Both the position numbers and the translations under genes were made by a program. The notes under the pieces are model-generated. The model worked only from the letters and a program-made list of their open reading frames with translations, searched no databases and was not told the origin of the DNA. From NCBI GenBank assembly GCA_007922195.1, contig ML681998.1:18348320-18412319 (forward strand): a stretch of DNA of 64,000 nucleotides. The letters are read 5' to 3'. This document shows, piece after piece, positions 39,128 through 49,309 of the stretch. The stretch comes from Podocnemis expansa. Taxonomy: Eukaryota; Chordata; Testudines; Podocnemididae. Position 1 is the first letter of the stretch. Every line of letters begins with the position of its first letter.

Positions 39128-40882
39128 CTTCTCCAGTTGCCCTGGCGCTGCAGTGGAAGCCACATGCTCCCATATGGGTCGAGCAGTGGCCCCTCCCCCT
39201 AGAGAAGTTAGAGGCATTAACGCATCTAGTACAAGATCAGCTTTTGGCGCAGCACATTGAACCCTCCACCAGTCCTTATAATACTCCAGTTTTTGTCATT
39301 CGTAAAAAAATCAGGCAAGTGGCGGCTACTCCATGACCTTCGAGAAATCAATAAAATCATTGAGCCCATGGGCCCTTTACAATGTGGTACCCCGAATCCA
39401 AATTTAATCCCTCATGACTATCAATTAGCTATTATAGATTTGAAGGACTGTTTCTTTTCCATACCCCTTAATGAGCATGATAAAAAATATTTTGCATTTA
39501 CAGTCCCAGTTCTTAACAATTCTCAACCCACCAAACGTTTTCAATGGCGGGTCTTACCCCAGGGTATGTTAAATTCTCCCACGCTCTGTCAGCATTTTGT
39601 TGACCGAGCGCTACAACCTTTTCGTGATAAATATCCCCGACTCTTGGTCTATCATTATATGGATGATATTTTGGTAGCTGGTCCAACCTTGCCGGCTTCC
39701 TGGCACAGTGATCTTCAAGATAGTTTGCGCCTTTTTGGCCTTCAAATTGCACCTGAAAAAGTTCAAATTATGGAACCATTTTTGTATTTGGGCCACAAAC
39801 TTTTTGCAGCATATTCGGTTCCAGTTATCCCTGCTATTCGCCTCCCCTCACCTGTTACATATGTTGTGTTACAGCAAGTCCTTGGGGCCATTAATTGGCT
39901 ACGCCCCTATTATCGGCTCACCACAGAGACCCTTCGGCCCTTGTTTCTAGCCCTTAAGGACGGCAAGCACCCCTCTGATCCTATTTCCTTATCCCAGTCA
40001 CAACTTGCTGTTATTGACCATGTTAATTCCATTATAGCCCAAAGGTGGGTGGATCGAGCCACTGCAGATCTCCCTCCTAAGCTTATCTGTCTTCACGACA
40101 CACTTCAACCTTGTGCAGTCCTGGCTCAAGAGCCTTCTTCTGCCCCACTGCGTATCCTCGAGTGGCTTTACCTTCCCCATGCTCCTCCTAATACCCTGAC
40201 ACCACTCGATTGTATGATTGCTCAATTGGTTACCAAAGGCCGTATGCGTTCCCTTGCTTTGATGGGACTTGACCCCTCTGAAATTGTCCTTCCTCTCCCA
40301 TTGAAGCGTAGCGCCATGACAATTGCCTTTTCCGAGCCCCTACAACTTGCCTTCGCTGGCTATGTGGGTCGTATTTCCTATCATACCGCGAAGGATCCGT
40401 GCCTTCATATTGTACAACACACTCCTGTCCTGCTTGAACGTTTACTTGTTTTTACTCCCATTCCCGATGCCCTAACTGTTTTTACCGATGGTAGCCCTAC
40501 TCGCGGTGTTATCTCTTGGTACGCCGCTGGTCAATGGTTTTCTCGCTTTACCGCGCCTCAAACCTCACCTCAACGCTCTGAGTTGGCTGCAGTTTGTCTT
40601 GCCTTTTCGCATTTTTCTGCTCAACCTATTAATGTTATTACTGATAGTTTATATGTCGCCAATGTTGCTTCTTGTATACTTGGCAGCTATGTTTCCCCTG
40701 TGATTGACTCAGCACTTTTAAGTCTTTTCCTTACCCTTCAGTCCCTTATTCGCTCTCGTTCCCATCGTTTTTTTGTTGCCCACATCCGCAGTCACCAACC
40801 CTTGCCTGGCTTTTCAGAAACATTTTCAACAAACAGAGGTTCTCCCCGCTCCAAGGGTGATTTACCGTCAGCTGCCCGGTGA
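39028..40882 (+). pseudogene. pol: Pol: reverse transcriptase-RNase H, frameshifted
   Basis: The pol frame overlaps the last 100 bases of pro in the -1 register, so a second frameshift is expected; C AAT TTG at 39070-39076 is the nearest weak candidate site. RT starts in the frame ending at 39336 ([22 protein letters not shown]). At a run of seven A (39304-39310) the homology moves by one base into the frame ending at 40882. There the catalytic blocks are intact: IIDLKDCFFSIPL, LPQGMLNSPT and YMDD, followed by RNase H with FTDGS, SELAAV and ITDSLYV. The enzyme copies viral RNA to DNA. The RNase H ends abruptly at IRSHQPLPG, where the integrase coding region is deleted. Confidence 0.88.
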
Positions 40883-41087
40883 CACGTGGAGTAAACCTGT
40901 GCCCCTCATCACTTGGGGGCGCGGCTACGCGGCAATTGCAACTGACAACGGGCCGGTGTGGGTTCCAGCGAGATACGTTAAGCCGTGGGTGGCAGATGGC
41001 GTGGCATCAAGGTCTCCAAAATCCCATCCCGGACTTCAATCTGCACCTGACGCCCAACCCGACCACCCCGGTGACCACCCAGCGTAA
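40815..41087 (+). pseudogene. Integrase C-terminal remnant
   Basis: After RNase H the sequence jumps to a different frame encoding VIYRQLPGDTW, PLITWGRGYAAIA and VWVPARYVKPW. This is the C-terminal DNA-binding end of a betaretrovirus-like integrase (the W.RG...W.P.R.V pattern). The zinc-binding N-terminus and the catalytic core with its DDE triad are absent. The join lies near 40808-40820. Given usual integrase lengths of about 280-300 residues, roughly 0.7 kb is missing (inference). Env overlaps this stretch in another frame, which may be why this end was retained. Confidence 0.8.
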
Positions 41088-42439
41088 GCGCGGGAAGCCT
41101 AATCCCCCAGTTACTTGGGGACAGATCAAGAACCTTGCTAGACAAGCTGAAATGACTTTGGACAATAATGGACTGAACAAAACAGCCGAGAATTATGTTG
41201 CAGCAATTATTGCCTGTTTGAATGCTAATTCTTGTATATTTTTGTGTTTGTTTACCTTCTTCTTGTGCCCTTTCAGTTGTGCTAACCCCCTTCCAACTGT
41301 CATACCCAATGTGTGGGAGGCATTTGCCTCAGTCCTTAATCAATCTAGCTTTTGCTTAACTCAGCAGGTGGCAGTTGGGCAGATACTGGGCACCTGTCTC
41401 GTTCCTGTTTGCCATGATGCATCTGACATTGAGAATAGTACTTGGTTTTATCAATCTCTTGGCCCTAACACTACCATTAAGAATTTGGGGTACTCCGCCT
41501 ATCACAATTGGGGAGCCCAAACCCAGCAACCACCAGCTTCTGCACTTGTTCTTGATACGCCATATATTGCTAGTCACAATGTTTCCTGTGCCCGAATGGT
41601 AAATTGCACGAAAAATTGTTATTTGCCCCAGACCCGTTTACATAACTGTTCCTCTTATCAAAATATTTCCTACTTATATAAATATATTACCTTGCCCCCA
41701 GGATGGTTCTGGACATGTACAGGACTCACCTTTAATTATATTCCGGCCAATATTACTCATGGCACTACCTGTTGCTTAAGCAGACTTTCTCTTATTATGC
41801 CCCTGAAATCTCATGTGGCCCACCCGTCTCGTCCTAAACGAACCACTGTTTCCCTCGACCCCTCTTGTGATGGTCACACTGCCTTGCTTACTAAAACAGA
41901 AACCATTGTGTTAGCTCTTTCCTTAGTAGGCATATCTGGTCTTGCTACTGTTAATAGTATGAATATTAATGCGTTAGCTTGTGCAGCAGTGAAATCCTTA
42001 AATGCCACGTCTACAGCTATTGCTCTCCTGAATACCGAACAAGCGGAGCTCCGGCATGGACTTTTACAAAATCGCGCCGCCATTGATTATTTGCTTTTAT
42101 TGCATCATTATGGTTGTGAAAAATTTAATGATATGTGTTGTTTTAATATTTCTGATCACTCTCACGCTGTTGATAATCAATTGCAAACAATCAAAAATCT
42201 CACTTCCCAAATTCAGATTGCTTCCGACCCCCTTTCAGGGTGGTGGGATTGGCTTTCCTCTCTCCTCCCTGGCTGGGGGGTGGCTTCACCTGCTCCTTAC
42301 TTATGGTATTTTGGCCTGTGTTTGTCTGATTTTGATTTCTTGCGGTATCCAATGCATCCCATCCCTTGTTGCTATGTGCCTTCATGGCTGCCCCTGGTCT
42401 CCACGGGCAGCTTCCAAACCTCCTCTTGCCAAAATTTAA
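40996..42439 (+). pseudogene. env: Envelope glycoprotein, broken before the membrane anchor
   Basis: Env mediates entry. From ATG 40996 the frame runs through a long leader with a basic cluster (QRKRGK) and PPVTWGQIKNLARQAE, a betaretroviral type of leader. A hydrophobic signal segment follows, with likely cleavage near residue 96. The surface subunit is short, about 185 residues with about eight N-glycosylation sites, ending at the furin-type site RPKR (residues 279-282). In the transmembrane subunit, cysteines at its positions 9 and 47 flank a hydrophobic internal fusion loop. LQNRAAIDYLLLLHHYGC and a CX6CC motif follow, the alpharetroviral pattern. At a run of six G (42275-42280) the register slips by one base: the hydrophobic anchor and tail continue in the neighbouring frame to 42439, while the main frame runs on to a stop at about 42507 in the LTR. 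Confidence 0.85.
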
Positions 42440-42456
42440 AACAAAAGAGGGGAAGA
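42438..42456 (+). promoter_or_regulatory. Polypurine tract
   Basis: A purine run including AAAAGAGGGGAAGA ends immediately before the 3' LTR, the expected primer site for plus-strand DNA synthesis. Confidence 0.8.
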
Positions 42457-42757
42457 TGTTGGGGTGATGCTGGGAACATGGGCGCTGGCAAACCACGTCT
42501 GTGTTAGCTGCATGGCCCTGACCTACTAATTCTGATTACTAAGGGAAATTACTAGCAGGCTCCCTCCCTCCCCGCTTCTCAGTTCTAGAAGATACATTAA
42601 GCGAGCTTTTATTACCAATCACAGTATAGTAAACAAGTATACTCATCATTGTCTTACGTATGTAAAGATAAGCTAACATGTATAAATAAAGATGCCTGGG
42701 GCGTGCCCAGGACGCTTCTCAGCCGTAATCCTCGACTCTGTCCGGTTTCTTCCCGCA
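42457..42757 (+). repeat. 3' LTR (301 bp)
   Basis: Same length and ends as the 5' LTR, with substitutions only at 42662 (G for A, which destroys the upstream TATATAAAG-like site) and 42694 (G for T). AATAAA is at 42685-42690. It is followed by the target duplication GTGGAC at 42758-42763. Confidence 0.92.
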
Positions 42758-42763
42758 GTGGAC
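42758..42763. repeat. Right target-site duplication (GTGGAC)
   Basis: Exact copy of 36516-36521 adjoining the 3' LTR. Confidence 0.9.
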
Positions 42764-43027
42764 TGAGTAAATTTTAACCCTTTCCTACATAAATCATCCA
42801 ATCTTCCATTTTGGGAGGACTTCTTTTACCATTGCCAGGAGGAGTTCTGGTGGCTGAGCAGTAAGCACCTGCAGGGGTCAATGCTTAGTGGATCCTGTGC
42901 TCCGCGGGGGGGGGGGCCCCCAAATGCAGCCAAAGTGCCACTGTACCAGGAGTCCCTGGGCCCCAATCCTCCCTGTGGTGAGGTTCCTGCCACTCCTCCC
43001 CCAGCCCTCCCCATCTCTCCCCACTGT

Positions 43028-43128
43028 AAAACAAACAAGGAGTCCTGCAGCACTTAAAGACTAACAACTTTATGCCACAGGACTCATTTGTTTTACTGAA
43101 CTAGACTAACATGGCTGCCCCTTTGAAT
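43028..43128. repeat. Interspersed repeat family A, copy 3, as a fold-back
   Basis: The left half (AAAACAAACAAGGAGTCCT) is the reverse complement of a family A segment. The right half (GGACTCATTTGTTTTACTGA, then AACTAGACTAACATGGCTGC) is in forward orientation. The two halves form an inverted pair around a spacer of about 30 bases. The neighbouring 42906-42916 run is almost pure G. Confidence 0.55.
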
Positions 43129-44479
43129 CTCCCCACTGTGCATCCCAAAGTGTGACATTATTGTGATGTTAAGATATGATGTTATTGTATTGTTTACATT
43201 GTTTTTAGTGGTCAGTAAAAAGTTGACCTTGTCCATTAAAAAAAAAAAATTCAACTTTGGCACTTCATGTCAGTAAAAACTAAAATACAAGGTTCACAAC
43301 TCTGGTTCATTGTTTCCAAATGTGAAAATGTTGGTCTGACCAAAGAATGGGAACACTTTCCTGTGGCAGGTCAGTGGTGGCTGGGAGAACCATGGCCCAG
43401 TCCTTCCCCTCTCCCTTCAGGGCCCCAGTCTTGCCCAGCCCCAGGTCTGGGGCTAGCACCTAGACTGAAAGGCTGCCAGGCCCAGAGACTGCTCACCCAC
43501 TGCTGTGCCCAGCAACCCGCTCCCTCCTCGTTGTGCAGTGGGGCCCTGTACTTACCCCCCGTAGGCGCCACCACCAACCACGTTGCCTGGGCTGGAGAGG
43601 GAAGGATTTATAGGGCTGGCAGCTCCTCCCACTCCTCCCTGGAAAAGCTCAGGGCAGGCTAGCTGTGTGCACCTATGCTGCTGGGGCCACCACTCAGGGC
43701 ACTGGCTGGGACATTCAGGATCCACGCTCCTTGTGTCCAGTACCAGCAACATCCCTACTGGTGGGACTGGTCTAGATATAAAGTTTTGTAGTCTCCTGAT
43801 GTGTACAGGTGGGTACATGTGTGTCTCACCCATATCTTGTTTAAACTATTAATCTATGGGCAGATTTTAGAGTCACAGGCAGCCCCTGCACCTCTTCCAT
43901 CCATGTCCCTTCTCTGGCCCCAGGCCAATCCAGTTCCTGCAGCACAGCCAGCAGCAGCTCCAGGATCCTGGCTGGGCCCCGATTCTGCTGCCACCGGTGG
44001 CCTTGGATCCCAGCTGGGGCTGGATCTGTCTTCTGCCACCGGCAGTGGCTCCATGACCCTAGCCAGGGCCTGATCTTGCCACTGCTGGTGCCTCCCTAAC
44101 CCAGGCCAGAGCCAGGACCAGATTTTGCAGCCAGTAGTGTCCCTGGGACTCCAGCTGGAACTGGATCTTGCAGACGGAGGCATCCCTGGGACTCTGGATG
44201 CATCACACTGCCACCAGCAGTGGCATCCCCAGGTCCCCAATGGGGTCGGATCCTGCCACCGGTGGCAGCCACTCTCTGCCTCCCCACTGAGGCAAGAGTG
44301 AGCCCCCACAAAGACTCAGCCACCACTGTTGCAATCCTGAGTCCTGGCTGGGGCTCTCTTCTTCCTCAGCGGAAAGGCAGAGAGCAGCCAATTAGAGGGA
44401 GGCAATGCCTCCTCCTGCCTCTCAAACTCTGACCCTGTAATTTGTGTTTTTCAGTAATAAATTTTTATTAGTTGATACC
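43129..44479. other. No gene recognised
   Basis: Begins AT-rich with an A run near 43239-43250 and becomes GC-rich from about 43360 to 44430. The latter part contains loosely repeated phrases (TGGCTGGGGC, GATCTTGCCAC, CTGCCACCGG) and long overlapping frames on both strands rich in Pro, Ser and Gly, which I take as low-complexity artefacts. It could be an old non-autonomous element. Confidence 0.45.
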
Positions 44480-46330
44480 ATAAAAATGCAATGTGCAGCA
44501 ACATCTGAGACAAGAAAATGAAAAGCAATTATGAGTAACCAATTTCTTTACTGTTCCATTAGAAAGAAAATATGAACAATCTTCATTGGAAGGTGAACAG
44601 TTTAATGTGAATGAAGCATGAGCAAGCAAATGTGAATTGGAACCCATGAAGTTGCTGGCAGAAGTCTCCCCTTCAACAAATCAGCTTCAAACAGCATGAA
44701 GGAGGAAATTTGAAGAAGAGTGGTGCAAGCAACTTACATGGCTTACATTTGGTCAGATCATGGGTATAACAAAGTATGAGGTATGTGCTTCCTTCCCCAT
44801 TATTGCAAATTGAAATTCAAAGACAGTGAAAGCATTTGCAGGACCTTTCAAAGCGGAGACATTTCAAAAACATGATAAATCATACCAGCAACAGAAATGT
44901 GTAAAAGCAAATAATGCACTACTGTATACAGAAGACAAAGACATGCTTGTCCATTTGGAAGCACTTTTTTATATGGTTTACTATATTGCAAAGAACAACA
45001 AGTTATTTTCTGACTTTGAAGGGCTATTAGAGTTGACTGGTAAATGTGGGGGGGGTTGAACTAAGAGAAGTACAATAGTGACAAAATATGCAAGGAATTT
45101 GTCTCATGCATTGCAAAAGTAATAAGAAATGAATTGATTTGTGAGCTACATGATGCTGAATGTGTGAGTTTGATGCTAGATGGACCTTCTGACAAAGCAG
45201 GTATTTAAGAGTTGATTTCATATGTAAGGTGCATAGAGTGAGAGATTTGTTTCCATCAATCCCACCTCTTCAAAGTGGAACTGCAGATAGCTACTTCGAC
45301 CTCATTTGAAAAGAACTGGAAAAGCATCCATTCTTGGACTGGCTACCTTCCATTCAGCTGATGAGACAGCCACCGTGATTGGCGCAGAGAATGGACTAAT
45401 AAATAAAATTAGGCAGAGTTCAAGCCATGTAACTGGTGTTCATTGTATTGCACACAATTAAATTAAACTGTGTTAAGTTCAATAAAAATGCAAAGTATTT
45501 TGATGATCTTGACTCAGTTCTCAAGAAGTTCTAAAAATGTTATCAGTATTTTTCAAAGAGAATGGGACAAATGATGCAAGTAGCTGAAAATCTTCAGATC
45601 AAAACACAGAAATTGCTATACTTACACCATGTAAAGATGGGTGCCCAGCAGAGTTGGTGCACTCTCTGCACTTGTAAAAGATTGGAAATATGCCATAGTA
45701 AATCTGGAAGGCATCATGACAGAAGAAGATAACACTTCTGCAATTGGTAAGAGTTCGCTGAGAAAGCTCACTGCTTTCAAATTTGTTCATGTTTCGTTTT
45801 CTCATAGACTATCTTGGAATAAGTAAGAGCCTCTCTGTTTTGTTTCAAAGGAAAGAACGTTTTCTCAGCACACTTGAATTACATGTGAAGAACACAAATG
45901 ACATGACTTTAATCAGTTCTTAAACATTATCCAGTACAACATGAAGATACATTTGTCACCAAGACATCCCTGATGTGAATGAACTAAGATGTACAACTAC
46001 ATGGGCTGAACAGTACTGCAAAATCTCCTGTCCAACCTGAGAAATAAAACTTGATCCAACATGTATTCAGTCAAGTACTTGGTGGAGTGATTTGTGAATT
46101 AGCAAACCATTTAAAGGTCCACCACAGTTTTTGATACTTGTGCCTGGCCCAAAGGAAGCACACTGGAAGACTATGGAGTCAGTGAGTTAATGTTGGATCA
46201 GCATTTCCAGAAACAACCTCCACCACCAGACATGTACAATAAATATATACAAGCTCTCCACAACGAGTGATATGAATTCAAAGTCCTCAGTAAGGTTAAA
46301 AACTGAGTGATCTTCTGAGTTTAGCACTGG
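44480..46330 (+). pseudogene. Decayed hAT-type transposase-like gene (ZNF862/KIAA1586-like)
   Basis: Scattered plus-strand segments in different frames read as one degraded protein. At 44826-45059 there is FKAETFQKHDKSYQQQKC, then YMVYYIAKNNKLFSDFEGLL, like the zinc-finger and early part of hAT-derived host proteins of the ZNF862/KIAA1586 type. Next come an ELISYVRCIE-like segment near 45200 and HCIAHN near 45440-45460 (the HC.AH.L block of hAT transposases). At 45641-45826 there is RVGALSALVKDWKYAIVNLE, then AFKFVHVSF. Many stops and shifts interrupt it. It may be a hAT transposon or a retrocopy of a domesticated gene; no inverted repeats or introns settle this. Confidence 0.55.
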
Positions 46331-48139
46331 CTAAGAATGAAAGGTTTCTAGTTTTAGGAAAACTGTTGTTGATGGTGTCTGTGCTGCTTATCTCAACTGT
46401 GTGTTGTGAAAGAATATATGTAATGAATATTTTGACAAGTAAATTCAAACCATCAATGCAAGAAGAAAAAGTTTAAGTGACTTAATGATGATAAACACGA
46501 ATGGCTCACTGTAGCAGGGTAGTTTCCTTACTCTGGTAGTAAAGGCGTTAAAAGCCCTAAAAAAGGGATCTGTTAATAGACACTGGCAGCTACAGGGCCA
46601 TTCAGAGCCCAGGAGCCTGTATAAAAGAAAAGCTGCAGCCCCTGCTCTGGGCAGTCTTCCCTGGTTTGTAGAGCAGAAGGATGTATTGTTGAGCTGGCTG
46701 CAGGAGACAGGACCAAGGACAGCTCTGTGGAGACTGCCAGGGCTTGGTTCTAGTCCAGACCCTGCTACAAGGGTGAGAAGTACCTGGGGGATGTGGGCCA
46801 GGGGGCCTACTGAATTGTTCACTGAACTGAATTGGAGGTTATGGCAGTGCCAAGTCATGGCATATAGGGTCTCTGGGATGGACCCCAAAGAAGAAGGGAA
46901 GCCCAGGTTCCTCCTCACCTCCCCCAGACCACCAATGGGCACAGATTGGACTAGCAGTGGCCACTGAAGCAGTGTGGCTGACCGAGACTAGATAACACCC
47001 CAAAAGTGGGGAACTGAAAAGGACTCAGCTGTAGGGCCAGAGGTCTAGACTCAAGACCAGAAAGATGGAGCACAGACTACTGGATGCGAGTGCTGCTTAA
47101 GCAATTCACCAGTTCTATAGCCAGGAAGCACCCATCCAGTGGGTAATGTGCTGACATCTGTCTATGCCCATCAGTGAAGGAATTTGCACCTGAAAAGGCT
47201 GTCAACCAGTGGTACTTCAGTTCCAAATTTAGAAGGCATGTATATAGCCACAAAATGCTAAATGAGAAATAATGGAAGTGCAAAGCTCATTTGTCATTTC
47301 ACATGAGTATGTTATTTTACATGACAAAAAACATGCACCAAGTTCTTGTCTATGCCTGTTCATATATTAATTATAATTTACTTACACCATTCAGTGGTGG
47401 AACATGAAACATTTACTTCTTGATCCCTGCAATAGAAGATTAAAGTATTTGTAGTGTGGTGACATGATTACAGTGTACCACTGTGACTAACAAAGAACCA
47501 ATCCTGTAAGGTGATGAGTGACCACAACAACTTCAACTGACTGGGAATTGGAGGAACTCAGCATTTTTCAGTAGCAGACTTTAACAGCATTTCACATATT
47601 CAAGTGCTGTATGAAGAACAGGATATCAATTTAGACTATAATATGAAGAACAGACACTTCAAATAAAAACACATATGCAGCGTGTCCTCCCTAACCAGTG
47701 TTCAAGCCAAAAGTCCAGTGCTTCTTAGAGCAACTGCATAAAAAAAATAATTAAGCAACTGATCATACAAACTCTTAAGGACTTGTTTAATTTTAAGCAT
47801 GCATATAACATAACCAATTTGGGATTGTCTTCTGCCAGCATGAAACTATAGCTCTATAATGTGAGCTGCCCATTCACTCCAGTGGAACATTAACTCTGAT
47901 GCTGAATCATGACAATGTAAGTGTCAGTATTGTTAACTATTTCATTGTAATCAAAGTATGCAAGACAAAGAAGGATGATCATACTGAGAGTGATTTTATT
48001 TTAGTGCCATAAGCAGGCAGCACTTGGGAGAGAGAACCAGCAGTGGGGCTTGCAGCAAAGGGGTGAGGGATCTGGGTCAACATTACTCCACCGGGTCCCA
48101 GCTAAGGGCCCTGACAGTGGCAGAAGGCTCCCACCAAGA
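46331..48139. other. No gene recognised
   Basis: The frames at 46445-46967 on both strands overlap and carry no domain. The remainder is AT-rich and unremarkable. Confidence 0.45.
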
Positions 48140-48225
48140 CACAATGACTATGTCTACACTAGGGGCTTCATGCGACTTAAGCTTCCTTAAATCAACTTAA
48201 TCAAAGTCCATGCTACATTTAGTAT

Positions 48226-48267
48226 TTATTAAGCTGACTTAAGCATTTGCTTAAGTCAGCTTAATAA
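48226..48267. repeat. Perfect 20-bp palindrome with 2-bp spacer
   Basis: TTATTAAGCTGACTTAAGCA (48226-48245), spacer TT, then its exact reverse complement (48248-48267). Related shorter palindromes (TTAAGTCGACTTAA near 48294) lie just downstream. It is probably a subterminal feature of the Harbinger-like element. Confidence 0.9.
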
Positions 48268-48471
48268 CTCTCACTTTTAAAGTTGACAAACTTTTAAGTC
48301 GACTTAAGCCAGTGTAGCCTGGCATTAGGCTTAAGTCAACTTAATACCAGCCATCTGAAACCTTCCTGGCAACCAGGAAGTACCTGCCCTGGCCATTCCC
48401 AGGGCAGGATAAAGCCCAGCCCACCCTGCTCCACTGCCAAAGACAGCCAGGACTCCAGCTGTGTTGCAGGC

Positions 48472-48900
48472 ATGACCGAGAACAGAGCTAGGCAGACCAG
48501 GAAGCAGGCCCACCAGGAGATCCTAGATCTCCTGGCTGCTTGTGGGGATGAGTACATAGTATACTCTCAGTTCCAGGGCAGCCAGAGGAACCAGGAGGTG
48601 TACTGGACCATCTCCAAGGCCCTGCAGAGAAAGGCCATACCTGCACCACCCAGCGGGTGAGGGTGAAGATCAAGGACCTACGTCAGGGCTACCACAGGGC
48701 CCAGGAAGCCATGTGGCAGCCACCACCATGTGCCCCTACTACATCAAGCTGCAGTTTCCTGGGCCAGGGGGGAGACACACAGACAGCCCACACCCTCTAT
48801 GCCACTGAGCTCCCCTCTCATGACAACAACCAGGAGGAGGCCTCAGACAAGGATGTGGTGCTCAGGTAGGGGGACACCAGCACCATGTCAGCAGGGGTCC
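48472..48900 (+). pseudogene. Myb/SANT-like DNA-binding gene relic of a Harbinger element
   Basis: From a real ATG at 48472 the frame reads EILDLLAACGDEYIV and QRNQEVYWTISKAL, then stops. In another frame from 48657, VKIKDLRQGYHRAQEAM continues the same domain. This matches the Myb/SANT-like (MSANTD-type) protein of PIF/Harbinger transposons, which binds DNA together with the transposase: E.LDLL..WGDE, RN..vY..I.K.L, then VKIK.LRQ.Y. One frameshift and later stops make it non-functional. No DDE transposase is visible nearby. Confidence 0.65.
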
Positions 48901-49309
48901 ATACTGAAACACACTAGCTACTTCTTCATGCCATCACCACCTCCGTAACATGACCTCCCCGGGCTGCTTCCTACCTAACCACAGAAGATGCCTTACCACA
49001 GGGCACTGGTCTGTGCCTTCTCACCTGTTGTGATGGCTTCTGTCTGCTTTTTTGAAGGCTCCCGGGGTCAGCTGGCTGTGATGATCACTTGGGTGTCAGC
49101 CTTGGGGCGGTTGTTACAGAACCGCTGCTCTGCTGGGCTTTCTGCAGGGTTGCTCTCACCCATTGCTTGGGGCTGGAGCAGTTTCTGGCCAGGATTTTCC
49201 TGCACACATCCTTCCGCTCTGCTGGTCAACCCTGAATGAGCTGAGCAGCTTCCATTTATGCTGGAGTAGCAGGTGGAGCATGCCCAGCAGGGCCCAAGGA
49301 ATGGGGCTC

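Larger units (their letters stand above)
36522..42757 (+). mobile_element. Endogenous retrovirus, mosaic beta/alpha type, defective
   Basis: A 6,236-bp provirus bounded by two 301-bp LTRs and a 6-bp target duplication. Order: LTR, tRNA-Trp primer-binding site, splice donor, gag, dUTPase-pro, RT-RNase H, remnant integrase C-terminus, env, polypurine tract, LTR. Gag, the dUTPase-protease and RT resemble betaretroviruses; the primer choice and the Env transmembrane subunit resemble alpharetroviruses. The insertion is young by LTR divergence (2 of 301 positions) but defective: the integrase core is missing, and gag start, RT and Env are each out of register at a homopolymer run. Its base composition is more GC-balanced than the AT-rich flanks. 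Confidence 0.93.
48140..48960 (+). mobile_element. PIF/Harbinger-like element fragment
   Basis: It begins near ACTATGTCTACACTAGGGGC, a phrase typical of abundant sauropsid Harbinger-like repeats. A subterminal block rich in TTAAGT(C)GACTTAA-type palindromes follows, then a Myb/SANT-like gene relic. The right end was not found, so the limits are approximate. Confidence 0.5.

Noticed and set aside
39304..39310. The A7 run in RT as a programmed frameshift
   Set aside because: It lies inside the conserved RT fingers, where no retrovirus is known to shift; the expected pro-pol shift is upstream in the 39028-39127 overlap.
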